Source of the DNA: an uncultured Peptococcaceae bacterium
GTDB taxonomy: Bacteria; Bacillota; Limnochordia; Darwinibacteriales; Darwinibacteriaceae
DNA: 12,078 nt
NCBI GenBank assembly: GCA_937988745.1
Contig: CALKAR010000286.1
Span: forward strand, 1-12,078
Direction: 5' to 3'
The notes under the pieces are model-generated. The model was not told the DNA's origin and ran no database searches. It saw only the letters and a list, made by a program, of their open reading frames with translations. A program made the translations under genes and the position numbers. Positions 1 to 6,824 of the stretch are shown here, in pieces. The first letter of the stretch is position 1. Each line of letters begins with the position of its first letter.

Positions 1-60
1 TCGATGGAATGGGAAGAAGAGCAGCTGGCCCGTGTTAAGTCTCAAATAGAAGAATTCTAG
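1..60 (+). CDS. C-terminal end of an unidentified protein (partial)
   Basis: Frame 1 is open from the window edge to the TAG at 58-60 and encodes a 19-residue tail ending QIEEF, rich in Glu, Gln and Arg, as at the end of a helical or coiled-coil protein. The support is position: the stop codon lies six bases before a perfect hairpin terminator. The fragment is too short to assign a family or function. Confidence 0.6.
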   Translation, partial: SMEWEEEQLARVKSQIEEF

Positions 61-66
61 AACCTT

Positions 67-99
67 CGATGCCCTGGACAAACCAGGGCATCGCTTTTT
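67..99 (+). terminator. Rho-independent terminator of the upstream gene
   Basis: An 11-bp perfect stem (CGATGCCCTGG at 67-77, CCAGGGCATCG at 83-93) closes a 5-nt ACAAA loop and is followed by C and five T. It lies directly after the stop at 58-60, so it ends the gene entering from the left edge and separates it from the transporter remnant. Confidence 0.9.
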
Positions 100-218
100 G
101 TTGAGGAAGTGTTATGCACATGGGAGGAAAGAGCAAAAGGGCAGAGAAGGATGTACCAGGTAAAATGGCGAGCAAGGCAAATAGTGAAGCACACATAGTG
201 AAAGGGGCATCAGGATAA

Positions 219-1380
219 GTGTCCAAAGAGACTCCCTTGAAAACAGAGAGGTTGTCGAGAAAAGCTACCTATAAGACAAAGGCAGTGTTTATTCTACTAG
301 TGTTTTCCCTCATGAACTTCGCGATTGAGATGACAGCCTCAGTATTTAACGGCATTTTGGATAGAATCGCTATCTCACTAGACGTATCTATCGCACAAGC
401 AGGCTTGCTGAACTCCATGTACTTTTATGGTGCTGCTCTTGGTGTCCCCATTACCTTAATCGTGTTTAGAAAAAAGGCTTTGGCCAGCTCCTGATCGTTC
501 GGCTTATCTTGGGAACAGCTGCGAACGCATACAGCGTATTGGCCATTGCCACAGTGGCAGCCCTTTCTTCGAAAGAGAGACAAGGTCGGTCTCTGGCGCT
601 CTATGTTACAGGAGCTGCGGTGGCACATGTGGTTGGTGTTCCCCTTACGCGGGTCATACTCGCTGCGGTAGATTGGCGCACCATCTTCTGGGTCCTAGAT
701 GCTATCATGGTTTTGTCGCTTGTTTACTTCCATTTTTGTCTACCTGAAAGTGAGGGTGAATCTGCTGAGCTTAACCTGGCGCGTGAGTTGAAGCTATTTA
801 GAGATGGAAGAGTTTTTTCAGTTATAGCATACATGTTGATCATATGTGTGGGTTACGGTTCGTTTCTTAATTACATAGTCCCGTACTTGGTGATTCTTTT
901 CCCGTCGTTTGAGCCTTCCATGAGCATCATTTTGGTCATGGTTGGCCTGGCGGGCTTTGTAGGGAACCTTATTGGCGGTCATGTGGGGGATATGATCGGC
1001 AGCAAGAGAGCGATGCTGCTCGGGGCGGCAGTTCAAGTAGCGCTGATGGTGTTTGGACTTGTCTTTCAGCCCTTCAAATGGCCGACGTTGGTCTTTGTCA
1101 TCCTCAGCATAATGATCTCTTGGTTTACAGCTCTGCAGGCTACACCAGAATTGCAGAGGTCACAAACAACTCGAGCTTTATGACCAGTATAATTAGATCC
1201 ATGCACATGCTTGGTACAGCGATTGGCGCAAGCTTGGCTGCAGGGGTTATTTCATTCAGTGGGATTCAAAACGTTGTTTATATAACTGCAGCAACGAGTT
1301 TGATCTGTCTCTTGATCGAATGGAAAGCGCCTGTTGAGAATCCATCCGGTAAGTCTAGCTCCGTGTCGAAGAGGGGCTGA
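219..1380 (+). pseudogene. Decayed major facilitator superfamily (MFS) transporter
   Basis: Three consecutive pieces in different frames together cover one MFS exporter of the 12-helix DHA1/AraJ-like type: 219-494 (frame 3, helices 1-2), about 476-1183 (frame 2, helices 4 to about 10) and about 1137-1380 (frame 1, last helices). The first break is near the A-rich stretch at 469-476. There the text passes from the loop after helix 2 (VFRK) straight to a helix-4-like segment (QLLIVRLILGTAANAY), so roughly 25 residues holding helix 3 seem to be missing. The second break, near 1130-1140, is a simple frame change from WFTALQ to AGYTRIAEVTNNSS. A motif-A-like loop survives in the second half (GGHVGDMIGSKRA). 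The GTG at 219 directly follows a TAA at 216-218; the same frame is open back to an ATG at 114 with a better ribosome site (GAGGAAG), so a nonsense change near the 5' end is also possible. Family known; substrate unknown. A sequencing error could explain the second break but hardly the first. Confidence 0.82.
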
Positions 1381-1410
1381 TGGACGTAAATATCGCTGTC
1401 AGAAGACAAT

Positions 1411-1447
1411 GCGCGTCACCCAAAGTGGGTTGACGCGCTCCTCTTTT
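1411..1447 (+). terminator. Rho-independent terminator after the MFS remnant
   Basis: The arm GCGCGTCACCCA (1411-1422) pairs with TGGGTTGACGCGC (1426-1438) apart from one bulged T; the loop is AAG, and TCCTCTTTT follows. It starts 30 bases after the last stop codon of the transporter remnant, which suggests that the remnant was a single-gene unit. Confidence 0.85.
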
Positions 1448-1513
1448 ACGCATAAGGTGAACGCCACTATTCCCTAATATATGATGATTTGCGTATATTC
1501 ATGGTATTGTGTA

Positions 1514-1566
1514 CAAACCCTACGCAGTTAGGCATATTCTGGAAGGGGTTTGACTCCTGCGTAGGG
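1514..1566 (+). promoter_or_regulatory. Inverted-repeat element upstream of the AraC-type gene
   Basis: CCCTACGCAG (1518-1527) and CTGCGTAGGG (1557-1566) are perfect reverse complements separated by 29 bases. A second pair, CAAACCC (1514-1520) and GGGTTTG (1546-1552), shares the CCC at 1518-1520, so the two stems exclude each other in RNA. The element ends 46 bases before the proposed start of the regulator gene. It could be an operator with two inverted half-sites (for example for autoregulation) or a structured 5' leader. No T-run follows, so it is not a terminator. Confidence 0.5.
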
Positions 1567-1612
1567 AATTCAACAACCAGTGTTTGAAGGTTTTCCGGAA
1601 TTAAGTTGACAG

Positions 1613-2482
1613 ATGGTGGTGTTTTTGGTGTCCAACGTCTCTTACACCTTCAGCAACAGAGGCAGCAGCCTGCCACTGAAGCTTTTGTACGTATCTAAAT
1701 CCAAATACGATCGAGATTGGCACAGCACCATGCACATGCACCCCTTTACGGAGTTATTTTATGTAGTAAGTGGGGAAGGGCTGTTCTTGATCGAGGATAA
1801 GAGCTTCACTGTTAAACAGGACGACCTGGTAATTGTGAACGCCAATATCCTCCACACCGAATCCTCCAAGGATTCCAATCCCATGGAGTATATTGTCCTC
1901 GGGATTGATGGCATGTCCTTGAAGGCTTTGGAGAAGAATGAGCGCCTTGTGAGTGAGAAACTGTACAGCATTCAGAACTACCGCGGGTTCCGCAGCGATA
2001 TTCTTTACTACTTCAATACAATCTTGGAAGAAGCAGAGCAACAGAAGGAACACTATGAGTCAATCTGCCACAATCTGCTCGAAATCATGATCTTCAACTT
2101 CCTGCGCACTAATTCCACAAAAGTTCGCCTCACCACAGATCCTGCAGGCGCCAAGGAGCTCGACTATGTCAAGCACTACATTGATGTAAACTACGCTTCA
2201 GATCTCGACCTCGACTCGTTGGCAGCAGCCACCTATATGAACAAATATTATCTGTCCCATATGTTTAAGAAGAATTATGGAGTCTCGCCGATAAACTACC
2301 TCATTGAGAAGCGGATTTCAGTCTCCAAGTTTCTACTGGAGACGACCAACTACTCGATCGGTCAGATTGCTCAGATTGTGGGGTTCAACAGTTCTTCTTA
2401 TTTTAGTCAAATCTTTAAGAAGCGGACGGGAATTACTCCCAGCGAGTACCGGGAAGCGGTACTCACCGATAAGGCTAACTAA
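1613..2482 (+). CDS. AraC-family transcriptional regulator with N-terminal cupin domain
   Basis: A 289-residue cytoplasmic DNA-binding regulator of the sugar-sensing AraC/XylS type. Residues about 35-85 form a cupin-like ligand domain (HMHPFTELFYVVSGEG, then a second strand set around DDLVIVNANILH). Residues about 183-282 form the two helix-turn-helix DNA-binding domain: first HTH around LDSLAAATYMNKYYLSHMFK, second around YSIGQIAQIVGFNSSSYFSQ, ending in the usual family signature (FKKRTGITPSEYR). Length is normal for the family. The ATG at 1613 has only a weak ribosome site, and in-frame GTG codons at 1616, 1619 and 1628 are alternatives. It is convergent with the GH112/ABC transporter operon, and such regulators commonly activate a neighbouring sugar operon, so it is the natural candidate regulator; this is inference from position. 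Known inducers of this class are sugars, but none can be read here. Confidence 0.93.
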   Translation: MVVFLVSNVSYTFSNRGSSLPLKLLYVSKSKYDRDWHSTMHMHPFTELFYVVSGEGLFLIEDKSFTVKQDDLVIVNANILHTESSKDSNPMEYIVLGIDGMSLKALEKNERLVSEKLYSIQNYRGFRSDILYYFNTILEEAEQQKEHYESICHNLLEIMIFNFLRTNSTKVRLTTDPAGAKELDYVKHYIDVNYASDLDLDSLAAATYMNKYYLSHMFKKNYGVSPINYLIEKRISVSKFLLETTNYSIGQIAQIVGFNSSSYFSQIFKKRTGITPSEYREAVLTDKAN

Positions 2483-2564
2483 CGATGGGGGTCGATGTCC
2501 ATGAGGAAAGTACTTTCGTTGGAGGCCAGCTCAAGGGCGTTGACCTCTGATATCAGCTAGAGAA

Positions 2565-2622
2565 TAAGCTCCCCTGCTTTGGTGAGACAATTTCCTCACC
2601 CCAGCAGAGGAGCTTACTTTTT
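2565..2622 (+). terminator. Long hairpin terminator between convergent units
   Basis: Two 22-nt arms (2565-2586 and 2595-2616) pair with three mismatches around an 8-nt loop and are followed by CTTTTT, giving a good terminator for the AraC-type gene, whose stop lies 82 bases upstream. The hairpin also starts just after the stop of the 54-residue protein on the other strand (TAA at 2623-2621). On that strand the trailing sequence (TTATTCTCT) is only weakly T-rich, so termination there is likely but less efficient. Confidence 0.8.
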
Positions 2623-2785
2623 ACCTATGTCTTCTGTTGTAAACATATAGGTTTAGGAGCAGCCCAGTGAGGCCGATCATCATCAGCGTAAGGCCTCCAG
2701 CGCTGATCATGGTCTGACCCTTAATGACGAGGTAGAGGGAGAGAACTACTCCTAAAGCTGCAGCGATCGGACCTAATTTTCTCAC
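2621..2785 (-). CDS. Small membrane protein of 54 residues, last gene of the sugar operon
   Basis: A 54-codon frame runs from GTG (2785-2783) to TAA (2623-2621). The ribosome site AAAGGGTGA overlaps the stop codon of the phosphorylase gene and lies about 4-5 bases before the GTG; the gap between the two genes is 11 bases, so translation is probably coupled. The product starts VRKLGPIAAALGVVLSLYL and has two hydrophobic segments (residues about 5-21 and about 32-49) joined by a short polar turn (IKGQT) and followed by a basic tail (YNRRHR). That predicts a two-helix hairpin with both ends in the cytoplasm. I do not recognise the family. It fills the stretch between the two operons and ends right at the shared hairpin terminator, which supports it as a real gene. 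The role is unknown; it could assist the permeases or be unrelated. Confidence 0.68.
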   Translation of the reverse strand: MRKLGPIAAALGVVLSLYLVIKGQTMISAGGLTLMMIGLTGLLLNLYVYNRRHR

Positions 2786-2796
2786 AAGATCACCCT

Positions 2797-4953
2797 TTAC
2801 ATCTCAAACCATCTGATTTCCTCAGGCGCGAGTTCCACAGTAAAGGTTTTTCCATCAGCGTGGATAATTGAAGTCTGCCCTTGGTCTGAGTTATTCAGCA
2901 CAGCGTACTTCTTGATGCTGGGGTAAGCGTGCACTTCCACCGAAGTGTTTTCCGCAAACCACTTGTACAGTTCTTTCTCTTTGTTTGCCGCATAGTACAA
3001 ACTGCGCAGCAGCAGGCGGGTGTTGTCAGGGCTGTAAGGAAGTCCGGCAATATACACTGCCCGGCCTTTACCGTACTGATTAGCCGCCAGATGGACTTCG
3101 CCATTGCTGTACTCCAGAATCTCTGTCTTGTTGGTTAGAGCATAGATGTTCTTCATGCTTTCACCGAAGTCAAAGTCCCTAGAGTGATCCTTAGTGATGA
3201 AATGCTCTTCGGTTACCTCATGGAAGTACTTGTCGGTGCTTAAGCTGAATCCCAGTTCCTTATCGACTCCGAGAGCATCAGCAAGCTGGAAGAAACGGCC
3301 TTGGTGATGTACGGCTGTTGGTTCCCCGACTCCAATAAAGCCGCCGCCGTTGTAGATCCACTCTCGCAAAGTGGACACCAGGTTCGGATTCAACCACGCT
3401 TCCCCTCCGCTGAAGGCGGTTCCGTAATCTCCTGCATTTATAACCACATCCACATCCTCAGGGATGCCGCTTTCTATTACATCATCGAAGCTGAGCCAGG
3501 TTACATCGACGTTCATCCCGCTCAACGCCTCGATAATGCCAATGTAAGAGTATGTTTGCTTATACGGAATAGCATGGGCCACCATGTGTGTCTGCCAGGA
3601 ACGCAGTTTACCCCAGGCATTCAGAACGGCGACCTTGACACCGGAATACGGTTTATGTCCCTTGATGGTATCGTAAATCTCCCGGAATTCCTCGCAGACC
3701 TTTTCCACATACTCTACGAATTTAGGGAACTTATAAGCCAGCGAGAGATAGCCTCCATATCCGATCCGGTCAATTGGAGTGCGCATAATTGCTCTTCTCG
3801 CTCTGAGCCAGTTATCCCGAGCTTCGATCACTGGATCATTACCTTCTCGGAAAACATCAGGGAAGAAGTAAGGCAGGAACCTTCCTTCGGTATACTTGAT
3901 GCCCGGTATTTCAGCAAGCATACGGAGGGTCGCACCATCTCCAACGGAACCTACCACTGCATCAAGCCCGATACTGGGGAAGTACTTCCCGTAAGGTTCA
4001 ATTCCGATCCAGGTATCCCCTAAGAACATCATTGCTTCTTTACCGGCAGCATGGACCTTATCAACCAACTTCTTAGCATTTTCAGCCACAAAGCGCATCT
4101 GGAAGTCCATAAAGTCTAAGAACTTCTTAGAAGGCGGGCGGAAAGGCGAGTTGTGGTACCCAGCGTCGATAATGTCTTCCGGACGGAGGCGGTAGCCATA
4201 CTTTTTTTCAAAAGCTTCAAGAGCTTCCACCGATATGCTGGCGGTGTAGCCAAACCAGTCCACGAACTTCTCTTTCCCCTCATCATTAAAGACTAGGGTG
4301 AAGTGATAGAAAAAGGTGGTAAAGCGCACTACATCGACCATTGGGTTTTCATTAAGCCACTGTTCTAAGCGTTCGATCACAAATTTCTGAGCCTTAGGCT
4401 TTCTTACATCGAAGGGGATGTCGTGTTCTTTATCCCAGTCGTTGGTTGTGTGGTTGTACATCTGCGTCGGATCCCAGATTACTTGGGCGAGGAAGGACAC
4501 GGAATACTCATGGAAAGGTGCTGTGTCATGAATTATGACCGTATCCTTCTCTCGGTTTACTTCCCATTGGGATGGATCCACAACCTCACCAGTAGTCCGA
4601 TCGATTACTTCCCACCACTTCTTTGGATCGTGGTTGTAATCAGGGCGGATTTGCTCCTTAAAATAGCCTTCCATAAAAGAAATCTCAAGTTCTGTTGAGG
4701 TGGCAAGGTTATAATTACTTAAGAGATAAATCTGCTGGACTTCGTCCATATTCTCTCTGACCCAGTCGTTATGCCCTCGGCAGACGAAGTATTTTTTATA
4801 AACCTTGGCATCAAGCCTCATCAGATCTTCAGAAAGCTCGGTTCCATCGCAGTCGCGGATAGCATCCGCGCCCCATCTTTCGAACAACTCGATAGACTCT
4901 TTCTCAAAACCAGCTTCCGCTGGGAGGGTTACTCTTCCACGTTTCTTCCCCAT
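2797..4953 (-). CDS. lnpA: 1,3-beta-galactosyl-N-acetylhexosamine phosphorylase (GH112)
   Basis: A 718-residue cytoplasmic enzyme of family GH112, which splits galacto-N-biose and/or lacto-N-biose with phosphate to alpha-galactose-1-phosphate and GalNAc or GlcNAc. It matches the Bifidobacterium longum enzyme as I recall it throughout (for example GRFLPYFFPD, NDWDKEHDIPFD, GYGGYLSLA, FTTFFYHFTL). Domain order: catalytic TIM-barrel-like part to about residue 435, Rossmann-like alpha/beta part about 438-645 (VAVLNAWGK, then GVGEPTA), small C-terminal beta domain. The likely general acid is Asp313 in MMFLGDTWIG, the same number as in the B. longum enzyme. Arg33, Arg210 and Arg358 lie in conserved segments and may bind phosphate. 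No signal peptide. The ATG is preceded by AAGGAG seven bases away, embedded in the last codons of the permease gene. Some GH112 members act on galactosyl-beta-1,4-rhamnose instead, so the exact disaccharide is open; the family assignment is firm. Confidence 0.95.
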   Translation of the reverse strand: MGKKRGRVTLPAEAGFEKESIELFERWGADAIRDCDGTELSEDLMRLDAKVYKKYFVCRGHNDWVRENMDEVQQIYLLSNYNLATSTELEISFMEGYFKEQIRPDYNHDPKKWWEVIDRTTGEVVDPSQWEVNREKDTVIIHDTAPFHEYSVSFLAQVIWDPTQMYNHTTNDWDKEHDIPFDVRKPKAQKFVIERLEQWLNENPMVDVVRFTTFFYHFTLVFNDEGKEKFVDWFGYTASISVEALEAFEKKYGYRLRPEDIIDAGYHNSPFRPPSKKFLDFMDFQMRFVAENAKKLVDKVHAAGKEAMMFLGDTWIGIEPYGKYFPSIGLDAVVGSVGDGATLRMLAEIPGIKYTEGRFLPYFFPDVFREGNDPVIEARDNWLRARRAIMRTPIDRIGYGGYLSLAYKFPKFVEYVEKVCEEFREIYDTIKGHKPYSGVKVAVLNAWGKLRSWQTHMVAHAIPYKQTYSYIGIIEALSGMNVDVTWLSFDDVIESGIPEDVDVVINAGDYGTAFSGGEAWLNPNLVSTLREWIYNGGGFIGVGEPTAVHHQGRFFQLADALGVDKELGFSLSTDKYFHEVTEEHFITKDHSRDFDFGESMKNIYALTNKTEILEYSNGEVHLAANQYGKGRAVYIAGLPYSPDNTRLLLRSLYYAANKEKELYKWFAENTSVEVHAYPSIKKYAVLNNSDQGQTSIIHADGKTFTVELAPEEIRWFEM

Positions 4954-4957
4954 AAGA

Positions 4958-5839
4958 TCACTCCTTAATTCCTCCGATAGTCATTCCCTGCGTTAGTCGC
5001 TTCTGCGTTAAGATATACAGAATGAGAACGGGCAGCATTACAATCACAAGGCCTGCGTAGAGAGGTCCATAGTCGGCTGCAGCCCTCTGTGCTTGGTTCA
5101 AGTTGACAAGCCCCACCGGCAGCGTCTTTTTAGGACCCGGCATGAGAGTTAGGGCGATGATGTACTCATTCCAGAAAGCCAAGAAGTTGAAGAGAATAAC
5201 GGTGATGATGCTGGGTTTAGCCATGGGAACCATGATGTGCAGCATCGTCTTAAAGTGGCTCGCCCCATCGATATACGCCGCTTCCTCAAAAGAACGGGAC
5301 AGCGTCTTGAAATAGTTGTTGAGAAGATAAATCGTAAAGGGCAGGTTAGTGGAGGCATAGACAATGGCAAGCACGAACAAGTTGTCTAGAAAAATGCCTC
5401 GGCCAAGGATTTCCCAAGCGATATCATTCCAGCCAAGCAGCATCAAGAAGATTGGGACCACGATGTAGTTGACGTTAACAAACAACCCAGCCATAAACAG
5501 CAGATTGATGATTTTCTTTCCCTTAAAGTCGAACCTGGCCAAGACGTAGGCACACGGTACCGCAACCGCAATTAAGAGGGCTAACGCTAGAACGGTAACA
5601 AATACCGAGTTGAAGAAATACTCACCAAGCCTGGCTTTGCGGATTGCATCCCGGTAGTTCTGCCAGTGAAACCCTTTAGGCAGGCTCCAAGGATTTCCGT
5701 AGAATTCGGAGTTTTCCTTAATAGAAGCAGTAAACACCCAGCAGAGGGGCACTATTATCGAAATGGCCAGGGTGATCAAGAGGATGTAGATAATGGCTTT
5801 GGCAAATCTCTCCCGGCGGAGTGCGCGTTGTGTGTTCAT
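4958..5839 (-). CDS. ABC sugar transporter permease, MalG/UgpE type
   Basis: A 293-residue inner-membrane permease of the carbohydrate-uptake transporter 1 family. It has an N-terminal helix (about 15-36), a further five hydrophobic segments, and the EAA loop that contacts the ATPase at about 184-209 (FEEAAYIDGASHFKTMLHIM), followed by PMAKP. The C-terminus (LTQGMTIGGIKE) is typical of MalG-type subunits. The ATG at 5839 has a perfect AGGAGG five bases upstream, overlapping the stop of the other permease gene. Its own stop is four bases before the phosphorylase start, so the genes form one tight operon. Together with the other permease it should form the pore for the disaccharide cleaved by the phosphorylase. 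The ATPase must come from elsewhere in the genome. Confidence 0.95.
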   Translation of the reverse strand: MNTQRALRRERFAKAIIYILLITLAISIIVPLCWVFTASIKENSEFYGNPWSLPKGFHWQNYRDAIRKARLGEYFFNSVFVTVLALALLIAVAVPCAYVLARFDFKGKKIINLLFMAGLFVNVNYIVVPIFLMLLGWNDIAWEILGRGIFLDNLFVLAIVYASTNLPFTIYLLNNYFKTLSRSFEEAAYIDGASHFKTMLHIMVPMAKPSIITVILFNFLAFWNEYIIALTLMPGPKKTLPVGLVNLNQAQRAAADYGPLYAGLVIVMLPVLILYILTQKRLTQGMTIGGIKE

Positions 5840-5848
5840 AAAAACCTC

Positions 5849-6739
5849 CTAATACTGCACCACGTCCCGCTTGGTAACGAGGCTGACCAATCCGGCAAGT
5901 GCAAATGAGAACAAGAAGACTACAACCCCGATGGCCATACCGTAGCCGTAACTGGCGTTGTTATAGGCCTGACGGTAGAGGTAGCTTAAGAAGACCTCAG
6001 AAGCACCGTTGGGCCCACCGCCGGTCAGCACGTTAACCAAGAGGAAGCTGATATTAATCGAACTGATGATAAAAAACACCAAGGTGGTGCGCACTGTTTC
6101 CCAAACAAGCGGGAGGGTGATGTCAAAGAACTGCCGCACCCGGTTGGCACCTTCAATCTGGGCTGCTTCGTAAAGATGGGTAGGAATCGATCCCATGCTG
6201 GCCATATACATCACCATGTAGTAACCGATGGCCTGCCAGACCATGGCACCGATTACCGAATAGACGACCAGTCGTGGGTTCCCCAAAAACTGAATGTTAA
6301 CCCAAGTATCAGGGTTAAAAAGTCTTCCCAGACCGTTGATCAGTCCCTGATCCGGTGCATAGATCGCCGAAAAGACAGCGGCGATCACCGCAATCGAGAG
6401 GATATTGGGGATATAAAACACGACACGGAAGAAGTTTTCGCCTTTGACTTTTTCCCGGATCAGAATATAGGCAAAAATGATAGCGATGCTCAAAGTGATA
6501 ATCGTAACCAGGGTAATTATAAGGACGGTGTTTTGAAAAGCCCTTAAGAAGAACCTGTCTTCCAGCAGGATGCGGAAGTTTTTCAGCCCCACGAAGGTTC
6601 GCCTGGCCGAAAGGCCGCCCCATTCGTAAAGTGACATGCGGAACACGCTGATAGTCGGGTAAATCATGAAGATGGCAAACAAAATTAGAGCAGGGGCTAT
6701 GCAGGAATAAATAAAGACTTTGAGTCCTTTGTGTTTCAA
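5849..6739 (-). CDS. ABC sugar transporter permease, MalF/UgpA type
   Basis: A 296-residue permease with six predicted membrane segments, starting with the usual N-terminal helix of this class (SCIAPALILFAIFMIYPTI). The EAA loop is at about 190-212 (LYEAAQIEGANRVRQFFDIT, then LPLV), and the periplasmic motif NVLTGGGPNGASEV is the standard signature of UgpA-like subunits. The start is a TTG at 6739-6737: no ATG or GTG occurs nearby in frame, and a strong AGGGGGAG site lies six bases upstream. It pairs with the MalG-type permease that follows nine bases downstream. Substrate specificity would be set mainly by the binding protein encoded immediately upstream. Confidence 0.95.
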   Translation of the reverse strand: MKHKGLKVFIYSCIAPALILFAIFMIYPTISVFRMSLYEWGGLSARRTFVGLKNFRILLEDRFFLRAFQNTVLIITLVTIITLSIAIIFAYILIREKVKGENFFRVVFYIPNILSIAVIAAVFSAIYAPDQGLINGLGRLFNPDTWVNIQFLGNPRLVVYSVIGAMVWQAIGYYMVMYMASMGSIPTHLYEAAQIEGANRVRQFFDITLPLVWETVRTTLVFFIISSINISFLLVNVLTGGGPNGASEVFLSYLYRQAYNNASYGYGMAIGVVVFLFSFALAGLVSLVTKRDVVQY

Positions 6740-6745
6740 CTTGAT

Positions 6746-6753
6746 CTCCCCCT
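6746..6753 (-). promoter_or_regulatory. Ribosome binding site that fixes a TTG start
   Basis: AGGGGGAG on the - strand lies six bases before the TTG at 6739-6737. The spacing and the absence of other start codons near it decide the start of the first permease. The rare start codon may lower permease output relative to the binding protein. Confidence 0.7.
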
Positions 6754-6756
6754 AGT

Positions 6757-6805
6757 CCAGCAGTTTTGCTGGGGAACAGTAGTGGTGGACGAGGTCCACC
6801 ACTAC
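6757..6805 (-). other. Two intercistronic hairpins between binding protein and permease genes
   Basis: One hairpin has a perfect 12-bp stem (GTAGTGGTGGAC at 6779-6790, GTCCACCACTAC at 6794-6805) with a 3-nt loop, extendable by three pairs past one mismatch. A second has a 6-bp stem (CCAGCA at 6757-6762, TGCTGG at 6767-6772). Neither is followed by a T-run on the - strand, so they are not intrinsic terminators. Hairpins at this place in binding-protein operons commonly protect the upstream mRNA from 3' decay, giving more binding protein than permease; that role is inferred here. Confidence 0.7.
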
Positions 6806-6824
6806 CGTTGAAAGCTTTCCTTAA

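Noticed and set aside
2485..2560. Two overlapping frames of about 21 codons after the AraC-type gene
   Set aside because: Very short, no convincing ribosome site and no recognisable product.
2540..2568. TTGACC, 17 bases, AATAAG as a promoter, with the palindrome CTGATATCAG in the spacer
   Set aside because: Any transcript would run straight into the terminator hairpin, and there is no gene for it to serve; treated as chance.
3301..4023. 240-codon open frame on the + strand
   Set aside because: It lies entirely antisense to the GH112 gene, shows no recognisable domain and has low-complexity-like composition; it is a shadow of the strongly conserved - strand gene.
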